Notes: generated by a model from the letters alone, not told the origin. Shown: positions 1 through 6,460, numbered from the stretch's first letter. The stretch: 9,278 bases of DNA from Candidatus Nitrosopumilus sp. (GCA_016784625.1 JADHUF010000038.1:1-9278); one strand, 5' to 3'. Numbers and translations: made by a program.

Positions 1-2
1 TT

Positions 3-509
3 ATATTTTTAGGAATTTTTGCTGCAGCATATCAAATTGGCTCACTGTCTTCTGTAAGTGAAGAAGAAGCAAATGCCTTCATGGAAGAATTTGAAGAACT
101 TGTTTTAGATATTGATGCATTTGGCATATTTCTACACAACTCAACTATTGCACTACCAATGTTTATTCCTGGATTTGGGGTTGCATGGGGACTTTTCTCT
201 GCCTGGTCTACAGGATTCGCTTTTGCTTCAATAGTATCTGTTACTCCTGAAATAGCAGACATTCCACCACTTTCAATTCTTTTCTTATCACCATTTGGGT
301 TGATGGAAATTGCAGCATACTCTTTGGGAATATCTAGAAGTTTTATCCTAATCAGAGCAATAACTAAAAAAATTAACCTTATTTCATTTATCAAACCAAC
401 AGTCATTGAAATTGGAATTGTAGTAGGGTTACTTTTGGCAGGAGGTTATCTTGAATTTTACATGATAGAATTAATTCAAAATGAAGGTCTTAAGATGCCT
501 GGATTCTAA
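3..509 (+). CDS. SpoIIM-family (DUF95) integral membrane protein, 5'-truncated
   Basis: The frame is open from the left edge and ends at TAA 507-509, giving 168 visible residues; the true start lies outside the window. The first in-frame ATG (81-83) falls inside the protein, because a hydrophobic helix followed by an acidic stretch precedes it. The visible part has about four hydrophobic segments. A segment with Asn, Pro and Gly (HNSTIALPMFIPGFG) leads into a Trp/Gly-rich helix, then a Pro-rich loop with a 'P-x-G-x-x-E' signature (SPFGLMEIAAYSLG), which is typical of DUF95/SpoIIM proteins. Family members occur in many archaea and bacteria that do not sporulate, so the sporulation name says little about its role here. 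It may shape membranes or act as a transport partner, but no substrate can be read from the sequence. Family assignment is fairly secure; function is unknown. Confidence 0.8.
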   Translation: MFLGIFAAAYQIGSLSSVSEEEANAFMEEFEELVLDIDAFGIFLHNSTIALPMFIPGFGVAWGLFSAWSTGFAFASIVSVTPEIADIPPLSILFLSPFGLMEIAAYSLGISRSFILIRAITKKINLISFIKPTVIEIGIVVGLLLAGGYLEFYMIELIQNEGLKMPGF

Positions 510-554
510 TTATCTGTGAATTTGCCTAATCAGTCTAAAATAACTTAGTAGCAA

Positions 555-562
555 ATTATAAA
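555..562 (+). promoter_or_regulatory. Candidate TATA box for the cupredoxin-like gene
   Basis: The sequence ATTATAAA is centred about 27 bp upstream of the ATG at 586. That is the distance expected for a leaderless archaeal transcript starting at or next to the start codon. No Shine-Dalgarno motif precedes the ATG, which agrees with leaderless initiation. The region is AT-rich, so a chance match is possible. Confidence 0.5.
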
Positions 563-585
563 CCAAATTAAAAGACAAATCTATT

Positions 586-1476
586 ATGAAGCTAGCTATA
601 ACACTATTAGCATTACTTGTTGTTTCATCAGGATATTTTATCAATGAAACATTTGCTGAAATTTCTGAGAATCAAGCATTTCTTTTAGAGGGCTCTGGTT
701 TTGCAGTAACTGAAGAATTAATTAGAATTTCAGAAATTAATCTAGGTTTGTCATCTCAACAACAAAGTGGAAGTTCAATTAACTTTGTTGCAGAAAATGG
801 ATTTATCACACTAGATGATGAAGAATTTCTAATCTCTAATTTAGAAGGAAAATTTTTGCGTGAAGGTCGTTATATTAGAATTAATGGAGATATCGAAAGT
901 TCATCAGGATTTGATACTTCGATTAGCTTCTTTGGAAGACTAGTTGAAGAAAGCAAAGATGCAGTAGTTTATGGTTTTACAGGCCGTATTACAACCCCTG
1001 ATGATGCTTACAAAATAATTTACACGACAAAATTATCTAGCCTTACAAAAATTGTTTTAGTACAGACTTCCTCTGAAGAATCAAATGATCTTACAATTCA
1101 CATTCTTAATGGTGCCTCATCTACCGGAGGAGGACAAAGTTCCTATGCCTCCTCAGGCAGTTCAATTTTGGGATATTTCTCACAAGATAGAATTTCAATA
1201 GAACCTGGCACCACAATTACAATAATAAATGATGATGTAGTAACTCATAATATTATTAGTGGTTTAGAGCACAGATCTCGTGATAATCCATTTTCACCTG
1301 ACGGAAGAATTTCATCAGGGGAAATTGCACCAGGCGAATCAGTTAGTATAACATTTGATGAATCAGGATTTTACAGACTATATGATCCTGATTATACATG
1401 GATGAAAATCATAGCATACGTCTTTCCATATTCTAATAATATAATTATTGGTGAAGGCGAAAACGCAGGTAACTAG
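586..1476 (+). CDS. Secreted protein with degenerate C-terminal cupredoxin domain
   Basis: 296 aa. Residues 1-24 form a signal peptide (one Lys, hydrophobic core, cleavage likely after TFA), so the protein should act outside the membrane. Residues 25-165 form a beta-rich domain I do not recognise. A Gly/Ser linker (about 175-193) leads to a cupredoxin-like domain (195-280), with the pattern PGTTITIINDD, then VTHNI (H221), then the usual C-terminal ligand loop. In amicyanin-type copper sites that loop reads C-x2-H-x2-M. Here it is D267-P-D-Y270-T-W-M273, so Cys and the second His are replaced while H221 and M273 remain. Blue-copper electron transfer is therefore unlikely. Cupredoxins are abundant in ammonia-oxidizing archaea, and this looks like a structural or binding derivative. 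No C-terminal anchor is visible. The gene converges on cbiE and shares its stop tetranucleotide. Confidence 0.78.
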   Translation: MKLAITLLALLVVSSGYFINETFAEISENQAFLLEGSGFAVTEELIRISEINLGLSSQQQSGSSINFVAENGFITLDDEEFLISNLEGKFLREGRYIRINGDIESSSGFDTSISFFGRLVEESKDAVVYGFTGRITTPDDAYKIIYTTKLSSLTKIVLVQTSSEESNDLTIHILNGASSTGGGQSSYASSGSSILGYFSQDRISIEPGTTITIINDDVVTHNIISGLEHRSRDNPFSPDGRISSGEIAPGESVSITFDESGFYRLYDPDYTWMKIIAYVFPYSNNIIIGEGENAGN

Positions 1477-2189
1477 TTTTTCCACTGCCATTTGTAATTC
1501 ATATATGAATCCAAACTTGTTTGATTAAACACCATCACTGATAAATCAGAAAACTCCTTTCCTTCTAAATCACTTACAAATCCTTCAAAACTAGTCTCAT
1601 TTTCAGTAGTTATTGCCTCAAAGACATGAACTTTTATTTTATCAGTTGGGAATTTGTGCTCTCGAAGATAAACTGCAATCTCTGATGGCATAAAGTGTTT
1701 TTCAGGTATTTTAGGCCATGGACGAGGAACCAAAATAACACTAAACCCATCAATTAACGCCTTTTGTAATTCTAATTTCTTATCTTCAATTGGTGTTGTA
1801 ACATGCATTGTAATTACTTTGGATTTATCAAGAGGAACTTGAGCTCTTGATGCAGCAACTTGAATTGAACTAATGCCTGGAATAATTTCCACATCACCGA
1901 AAACTTCTATTAACCTATCCACAACTTCTGATTCAGAAAAATTCACGTCTCCAGTAAATGGAATTACCAATATTTTATCACCAAGATTAGGAAGAATTTT
2001 TTGATAAGAGTCTTCTTGATCTTTCATAGTAATTTCATAGATTTCCTTCCCTTCAATCAAATCTTCAATTGTCTTTAGTGTGTATTTGTAACCAATCACA
2101 ATATCACAATTCTGAATAATCTCCTTTACAATTTCTGTTACATATTTTGGTGAACCTGGACCAACACCAACAGCAAAAACTTTTCCCAA
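1473..2189 (-). CDS. cbiE: Cobalt-precorrin-7 (C5)-methyltransferase CbiE
   Basis: 238 aa, a normal length for stand-alone CbiE. This SAM-dependent class III methyltransferase methylates C5 of the corrin ring in cobalamin synthesis, usually working with CbiT (C15 methylation and decarboxylation), which is not in the window. Visible motifs are the N-terminal Gly-rich loop VGVGPGSPKYVT (7-18), IGYKYTL (32-38), and the CbiE-type PGISSIQVAASR (104-115), followed by a Pro-rich VILVPRPWPKIP turn. The usual GDP-type SAM motif near residue 80 reads TGDVNFSES. The start is TTG at 2187-2189. A stop lies in frame nine codons further upstream, no ATG or GTG intervenes, and the TTG places the Gly-rich loop at the expected N-terminal position. 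It starts 2 bp after the stop of the PH-like gene, implying co-transcription and perhaps translational coupling. Confidence 0.88.
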   Translation of the reverse strand: MGKVFAVGVGPGSPKYVTEIVKEIIQNCDIVIGYKYTLKTIEDLIEGKEIYEITMKDQEDSYQKILPNLGDKILVIPFTGDVNFSESEVVDRLIEVFGDVEIIPGISSIQVAASRAQVPLDKSKVITMHVTTPIEDKKLELQKALIDGFSVILVPRPWPKIPEKHFMPSEIAVYLREHKFPTDKIKVHVFEAITTENETSFEGFVSDLEGKEFSDLSVMVFNQTSLDSYMNYKWQWKN

Positions 2190-2191
2190 TT

Positions 2192-2683
2192 TTACTTTGT
2201 AAATCTTTGTCTGTCTTTAATATATTGCACAAAAGGCTTCCAATCTACTTTCATGTATTTTGTAGGCTCTTTTGCAGGATATTTTACCCAATCTTGTGCT
2301 ATTGCATATCGAAATTTTTCTTTCTTTCCATTTTTTTCATATTCTAATAATAACGCGCTACCCCAAACTTTTTCTTCAAAACTAATACTGGAAATATCAT
2401 CAAATGCTAATTCAATATTTCTGCTATCTTCCAAATCACTCATGAGTTCTTTTTCATCATAACCATCATGACGAATCATTGTATTTTTTGATTTGATAAA
2501 ATTAATTACTTGTCTTTGAGTAATAGCTTTCCACCATTTCATCTTAGCTTCTGTCTTATGTACAAACATCAAATGCTTGTCAGTCAATACTAACATGCCT
2601 TCTTTTCCACCAATTGAAAAAAACTTTTGAGATTCTCTCCATATTGAAACTATATGTGCCTGAATCTTCTCTTCAGATTGCAT
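2192..2683 (-). CDS. Conserved-looking unknown with PH/GRAM-like fold pattern
   Basis: 163 aa, start ATG at 2681-2683. I do not recognise a named family. The pattern resembles small PH/GRAM-like domains. A strand-turn GKEGMLVLTDKHLMFVHKTE (about 26-45) has the 'G-x-L-x-LTdxxLxF' look. A charged helical insert follows (46-85), then IELAFDDISSISFEE (90-104) and a beta hairpin (109-128), and a closing helix with Trp (146-161). There is no signal peptide or membrane segment, so it is probably cytoplasmic, possibly peripheral to a membrane or a protein partner. It is the first gene of a two-gene unit with cbiE, separated by 2 bp, but nothing in it suggests a corrinoid reaction. The fold call is pattern recognition only. 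Confidence 0.7.
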   Translation of the reverse strand: MQSEEKIQAHIVSIWRESQKFFSIGGKEGMLVLTDKHLMFVHKTEAKMKWWKAITQRQVINFIKSKNTMIRHDGYDEKELMSDLEDSRNIELAFDDISSISFEEKVWGSALLLEYEKNGKKEKFRYAIAQDWVKYPAKEPTKYMKVDWKPFVQYIKDRQRFTK

Positions 2684-2706
2684 ATCGGTTGATTTATCTG
2701 GCTTTG

Positions 2707-2733
2707 TTAAAAACTAATACAATTAGCTTTTAA
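2707..2733. promoter_or_regulatory. 27-bp near-perfect palindrome in a divergent promoter region
   Basis: Two 12-bp arms flank a 3-bp centre (ACA, 2719-2721). The outer parts are TTAAAA / TTTTAA and the inner parts CTAAT / ATTAG. Eleven of twelve arm pairs match; the only mismatch is 2713 against 2727. The site lies in the 60-bp gap between the PH-like gene (start 2683) and the exported cyclophilin (start 2744). Its left TTAAAA core is about 26 bp from the minus-strand ATG, so it could serve as that gene's TATA box. It may be an operator or a bidirectional promoter element. AT-rich sequence makes short palindromes common, but this arm length is less expected by chance. Confidence 0.5.
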
Positions 2734-2743
2734 GTAGGTCACT

Positions 2744-4300
2744 TTGGGAAAAAAATTGTTGGGTAGAATATTTTTAATCATTACAACTTCATTACTTTTA
2801 ATTGGTTTTACAAGTCAAGGATTTGCACAAGTTACAGAAACTGAGTTAGTTGATCCAGTAGTAATTTTAGAGACAAATCTTGGAAACATTACAATAGACT
2901 TTTTTCATGATGATGCACCAAATCATGTTCTAAATTTTATTAAATTATCAAAATCTGGATATTATGACGGAACAATTTTTCATAGAATAATTCCTGACTT
3001 TATGATTCAGGGAGGTGACCCAAATACAATTAGTGGTGATTCTAGTACATGGGGGACTGGTGGCCCAGATGAAAGAGTTGATGCTGAATTTAACACAATC
3101 AAACACAATCGAGGAATTGTGTCAATGGCAAGATCAACTGATCCAAATAGTGCAGGTTCACAATTTTTCATAGTTCATAAAAATTCTAACTTTCTTGATG
3201 AACAATATACAGCATTTGGTAGAATTGTAACTGAAGAAAGTTATCAAACTATTGACAAAATTGCAGCAGTTCAAACAAATGACAGAGATGCTCCAATAGA
3301 TGCACAACAAGTCAAAATTACAAAGGCTACAGTTGTTAACCGCTCTGAAGTTTCAAATATTCTTGAATTGCCAGAACCTGAACGTACACAATCTGTTGTA
3401 ACTCAGCCAACTGGTAATCAAAAATATGAAAGTACTAAACATGAAGTTGCATTTAGCGTACCTGAAGGTTGGTTGTTACAAGAACCTGATAAAACACAAG
3501 ATAATGCTCCTGATGTAGCAGCAATAGGACCAAGAGTGGGAGTAATGAATCCTGTAATCTCATTAACAATAAGCCAAACTGATCAAAGAACTTTAGATGA
3601 GCTTATTTCTGAAAAGACTGAAGCACTAAAACCATTAGAAGAACAAGGAAGTTTGTTTATTGTTTCACGAGAACTAAAATCCATGGGTGAAAATCATGCA
3701 TATATAATTACTGCAGAAGGATACTTTTCATCTAATGGTGAAGAATTGGATATAAAATTTAAAGAAGTTATGATTTATGATACTGAAAAATATTATACGC
3801 TTGCATATAGTAATGGTGCAGATGATTATGATTCTCAACTTCCAAAATTTGAAGAAACAGTTAATTCTTTTAAAATATTATCCAAAGATTCCTCTATAGA
3901 TGAAACTCAGCCCATTACATCTGATAATGAAGAAAATGGAGGATGTCTAATAGCAACTGCAACATTTGGTTCAGAATTAGCACCACAAGTTCAACAATTA
4001 AGAGAGCTTAGAGATAATACTATTTTATCAACAAAATCTGGAACTGTATTTATGATGGGATTTAATCAAATCTATTACTCATTTTCACCAACAATTGCTG
4101 ATTTAGAACGTGAATACCCTGTTTTCAAAGAAGTTGTAAAATTATCAATTACTCCAATGTTATCTACATTATCAATTCTAAACTATGCAGAGATTGATTC
4201 TGAACAAGAAATAATATCCTATGGAATTGGAATAATTTTAATGAATATTGGAATGTACCTTGTAGCACCAGCAATAATTATTTATAAAATTAGAAAATAA
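2744..4300 (+). CDS. Exported cyclophilin-type peptidyl-prolyl isomerase with CFI-box C-terminus
   Basis: 518 aa. Residues 1-29 form a signal peptide (GKK, hydrophobic core, likely cut after GFAQ). Residues 38-198 form a cyclophilin domain that catalyses cis-trans isomerization of prolyl bonds. R81 (in FHRIIPDF), F86, M87, Q89, A129, Q140 and F142 match catalytic or pocket residues of human cyclophilin A. F150 replaces its Trp121 and Y155 its His126, a pattern linked to weak cyclosporin binding. Residues 228-378 resemble a PsbP/DUF1795-like domain (FSVPEGWLL). The C-terminus has GGCLIATATFGSELAPQVQQLRELRD from 399, the thaumarchaeal 'CFI-box' type, and ends in a membrane helix (about 490-514) plus a basic tail, so the enzyme probably stays surface-anchored. 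The start is TTG; an in-frame TAG lies 9 bp upstream and no ATG is available before the signal peptide. The stop is 3 bp from the convergent flavoprotein gene. Confidence 0.88.
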   Translation: MGKKLLGRIFLIITTSLLLIGFTSQGFAQVTETELVDPVVILETNLGNITIDFFHDDAPNHVLNFIKLSKSGYYDGTIFHRIIPDFMIQGGDPNTISGDSSTWGTGGPDERVDAEFNTIKHNRGIVSMARSTDPNSAGSQFFIVHKNSNFLDEQYTAFGRIVTEESYQTIDKIAAVQTNDRDAPIDAQQVKITKATVVNRSEVSNILELPEPERTQSVVTQPTGNQKYESTKHEVAFSVPEGWLLQEPDKTQDNAPDVAAIGPRVGVMNPVISLTISQTDQRTLDELISEKTEALKPLEEQGSLFIVSRELKSMGENHAYIITAEGYFSSNGEELDIKFKEVMIYDTEKYYTLAYSNGADDYDSQLPKFEETVNSFKILSKDSSIDETQPITSDNEENGGCLIATATFGSELAPQVQQLRELRDNTILSTKSGTVFMMGFNQIYYSFSPTIADLEREYPVFKEVVKLSITPMLSTLSILNYAEIDSEQEIISYGIGIILMNIGMYLVAPAIIIYKIRK

Positions 4301-4303
4301 TTT

Positions 4304-5662
4304 TTACCAAACATCATCTACTTCATCAAGTAGTTTGTATTCTTTCTCAGTTTTACGTTTCATTAGTTTTAGTCTAGAGATATCTCTATCAAAAAATAAA
4401 TCTATTTCCCAATCAAGCAATACTCGGAGTTTCTTATCAAAAGTTGGAATTTTTGAAAGATAGACATTTCTCCATAGTAACCATGCCCAAAATCCAGATA
4501 TGTTCATGCCCAAAAATGTAGCAATTCCTGATCTCTTTCCAATAATTGCCATTTGTCCCTTGGAATGATATACAAATTTTTCTTTTTGTGAATTTTTAAT
4601 TAATGCCTTTAAATTTTTGGCTGCTGTTTTTGCTTGAGCTTCTGCAATTTGTGCCGTTGGGGGAAACGGTCTTTGTGTTTTAGAATCTAAAAATAATGCG
4701 CAATCTCCAATTGCAAATACTCCTGGAAAATCTTGAACCTCAAGATAATCATTAATTATGACTTTACCTTTGTCAGTCTTGAACATTGATCTCTTGATTG
4801 TATTAACAGGAGTAACTCCTGCAGTCCAAACCAAAGTCTTTGTTCTAATCGCATCAATCTCTGAATCATCTATTGGGTCTTTTGGGGTTTCATCTAATGA
4901 TTTTGTAGTAACTTCATTTCCATCAAAACTAGTTACTGCTGTTTTTAGTCTAATGTCTATTCCTCTTTCTATCATCTTCTCTTTTGCAAACGTTGCTAGT
5001 TTTTGTTCAAATCCTGGTAAGATCATTGGTAATGCTTCTAACACAATAACTTTGAGATCTTCCTTGTGAATAGTGGGATAGTGTTTTCGTGCATCCAAAA
5101 GCAGATCCATTAATTCACCTGCAGTTTCAATTCCTGCAAAACCTCCTCCTACTACAACAAAATTTAAAAAACTTTTTCGAAGAATTGGATTAGTCTCATT
5201 TTCTGCTTGTTCAAGCATATCGATAACTCTATTTCTTAACATTACAGCATCATTGAGTGTCTTCATAGTGTAGGCATTTTTTTCCACATCTGCCATTCCA
5301 AAAAAGTTCGTCTCACTACCAAGTGCAATTATCAAAAAATCATAATGAATTGATATACTTCTTTTATCTCCAGTTCCCCATAAGGTTACTAGTTTTCCAT
5401 GGGGGTCAATATTTTTAATTCTGCCTTCATAGAATTTTGTTTTTTTACAAATAGTTCTGATGGGCAAAACTATATGCCTAGTTTCAATCATTCCTGATGC
5501 TACCTGTGGCAACATGGGCGTAAATAATAGAAAATTATCTTCACTTATCATTACTAGTTCAATTTCAGAATTATTCCCAAATTCAGATTCTAATTGTCTA
5601 GCACATTCTACTCCAGCAAAACCTCCGCCCAAAATCACAATTTTTTTCTTATTTCTAGCCAA
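4304..5662 (-). CDS. Type II NADH dehydrogenase-like FAD/NAD(P)H oxidoreductase
   Basis: 452 aa, close to typical NDH-2 length. Such flavoproteins pass electrons from NAD(P)H through FAD to a membrane quinone without pumping protons. There are two Rossmann motifs. The FAD one is ILGGGFAGVECA (10-21). The NAD(P)H one is VVVGGGFAGIETAGEL (169-184), where E179 matches the conserved Glu near flavin and quinone. E209 at the end of the next strand favours NADH over NADPH. FAIGDCA (316-322) binds FAD, and PTAQIAEAQA (335-344) corresponds to the quinone-site AQ motif. The C-terminal region (388-430) has the Trp-rich hydrophobic stretch and arginines used for peripheral membrane attachment. The start is TTG at 5660-5662, with an in-frame TAG three codons upstream, so no earlier start is possible. 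It lies 59 bp downstream of the ACT-like gene. A sulfide:quinone reductase-like activity cannot be excluded, but no redox Cys pair is evident. Confidence 0.87.
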   Translation of the reverse strand: MARNKKKIVILGGGFAGVECARQLESEFGNNSEIELVMISEDNFLLFTPMLPQVASGMIETRHIVLPIRTICKKTKFYEGRIKNIDPHGKLVTLWGTGDKRSISIHYDFLIIALGSETNFFGMADVEKNAYTMKTLNDAVMLRNRVIDMLEQAENETNPILRKSFLNFVVVGGGFAGIETAGELMDLLLDARKHYPTIHKEDLKVIVLEALPMILPGFEQKLATFAKEKMIERGIDIRLKTAVTSFDGNEVTTKSLDETPKDPIDDSEIDAIRTKTLVWTAGVTPVNTIKRSMFKTDKGKVIINDYLEVQDFPGVFAIGDCALFLDSKTQRPFPPTAQIAEAQAKTAAKNLKALIKNSQKEKFVYHSKGQMAIIGKRSGIATFLGMNISGFWAWLLWRNVYLSKIPTFDKKLRVLLDWEIDLFFDRDISRLKLMKRKTEKEYKLLDEVDDVW

Positions 5663-5685
5663 TTTGTCCTATCCACAGATTGGGT

Positions 5686-5695
5686 GAATATATGC
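5686..5695 (-). promoter_or_regulatory. Candidate TATA box for the NDH-2-like gene
   Basis: Read on the minus strand the site is GCATATATTC, centred roughly 27-29 bp upstream of the TTG start at 5662. This suggests the flavoprotein gene has its own promoter in the 59-bp gap, besides any read-through from the ACT-like gene. A purine-rich GGATAGG sits just before the start and may serve as a weak ribosome-binding site. Confidence 0.4.
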
Positions 5696-5721
5696 TATAA
5701 GAAATATTTTCACTGGAGTTA

Positions 5722-6387
5722 TCAGGCTCTTAAAATATCTGAATGTAATATATCGTAAGCTCTAGCTGCATCCTTTTCATTTAAAATGACTATGATGTTA
5801 TCTTGACTGAAAAATGCATTCACCAATTCAATTCCATTTGCATGTAATACCTCAGCAACATAAGAAACCACATCTGATTGGTTCTGAGACACAGGTACTG
5901 AAATTCTAATTTTTGCTAAACCAGTACTGAACATATCATCTCTGCTTGAAACATTACTGAAGATCTGTCTAATACCTTCCATATCTTCTGTAAGGAATCT
6001 AAAAGAATCAGATAATCTAAAAAAATCATAGTTACTAGTTATTTTGGAGAATTTATCTAAAATTACTGTAGGATCCATTTCATTTGATTCCTTTACTGAA
6101 AATTTAATATCCATAATTCCATCAGTTAATGCTAATCGTGCATTTTTCAAAACTGATTCTTCTTTAACATCTTCTTTGATTTCAAATGAATCTGCATATC
6201 GTTTTATTGCAACTACTACCGTATTGAGATTAACAGAATTCCCTAGAATCTTTTCAATATCTGGTTGAATCTTCACTGCAAGTGCTGTATAGTTTATCAA
6301 ATCCATCTTCATACAATCAGAAATTGAGCGATTTCTGGTTATGATATCTCTTACAACCTCAGGCACAGACATATTTGAAACCCTCAT
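5722..6387 (-). CDS. HTH-like plus ACT-domain protein of unknown function
   Basis: 221 aa from ATG 6385-6387. The N-terminal region (about 7-66) has the helical pattern VPEVVRDIITRN, then DCMKMDLINYTALA, then VVVAIKRYAD. It recalls the small helical domain at the front of archaeal ACT-like proteins (haloarchaeal DUF7523-type, from memory). A middle mixed alpha/beta segment (77-150) has the strand IMDIKFSV. The C-terminus (156-216) fits a beta-alpha-beta-beta-alpha ACT domain: AKIRISVPV, a helix, GIELVNAFFSQDNIIVILNE, a helix. ACT domains often bind amino acids and regulate enzymes or transcription. A second ATG at 6370-6372 (residue 6) follows GAGGGT with 7 nt spacing and may be the real start, giving 216 aa. 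No membrane segment is seen. The gene is divergent from hsp20, and an inverted repeat overlaps its promoter. Confidence 0.75.
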   Translation of the reverse strand: MRVSNMSVPEVVRDIITRNRSISDCMKMDLINYTALAVKIQPDIEKILGNSVNLNTVVVAIKRYADSFEIKEDVKEESVLKNARLALTDGIMDIKFSVKESNEMDPTVILDKFSKITSNYDFFRLSDSFRFLTEDMEGIRQIFSNVSSRDDMFSTGLAKIRISVPVSQNQSDVVSYVAEVLHANGIELVNAFFSQDNIIVILNEKDAARAYDILHSDILRA

Positions 6388-6393
6388 TAAGGT

Positions 6394-6417
6394 TATTATA
6401 ACATGTCAGTTATAATA
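6394..6417. promoter_or_regulatory. Perfect 9-bp inverted repeat over the ACT-like gene promoter
   Basis: TATTATAAC (6394-6402), spacer ATGTCA, GTTATAATA (6409-6417). The arms match in all nine pairs. The right arm, read on the minus strand, sits about 26 bp before the ATG at 6387 and can be that gene's TATA box; the left arm lies between TATA box and start. A protein bound here would block TBP or polymerase, so it is a plausible operator, perhaps for autoregulation. The AT content raises the chance background. Confidence 0.5.
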
Positions 6418-6452
6418 GGATTATGTAAGAAATTAAAGAAATATCAATAATC

Positions 6453-6460
6453 TTTATATA
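6453..6460 (+). promoter_or_regulatory. TATA box of the hsp20-cdc48 unit
   Basis: TTTATATA is a near-ideal archaeal box A. A start site some 26 bp downstream would fall near 6482-6484, leaving a leader of about 8-10 nt before the ATG at 6492. Two inverted repeats lie just downstream, around the expected start site. Confidence 0.65.

Noticed and set aside
32..406. Open frame of 124 codons on the minus strand
   Set aside because: It lies wholly antisense to the SpoIIM-family gene, whose hydrophobic, family-like translation is convincing; the antisense product has no recognisable domain.
586..1476. Functional blue-copper electron carrier
   Set aside because: Two of the four ligands, including the essential Cys, are absent in the aligned loop.
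2147..2462. Plus-strand frames with Phe-rich, membrane-like translations
   Set aside because: Poly-A-rich Lys codons of the minus-strand genes read as Phe on the other strand, so the hydrophobic character is an artefact.
2714..2726. CTAAT-ACA-ATTAG as an HSR1-type heat-shock site
   Set aside because: The known site is CTAAC-N5-GTTAG; half-site base and spacing differ, and the flanking genes are not heat-shock genes. Kept only as a palindrome of unknown role.
4301..4305. T5 between the convergent cyclophilin and flavoprotein genes as a terminator
   Set aside because: The run is short, T5 tracts are common in this AT-rich sequence, and no further support is visible. The same holds for T5 at 1477-1481.
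4758..5069. Plus-strand open frame of about 100 codons, and another at 5460-5687
   Set aside because: Both lie opposite the flavoprotein gene, whose motifs run through this region; their Ser/Ile-rich translations are typical antisense shadows.
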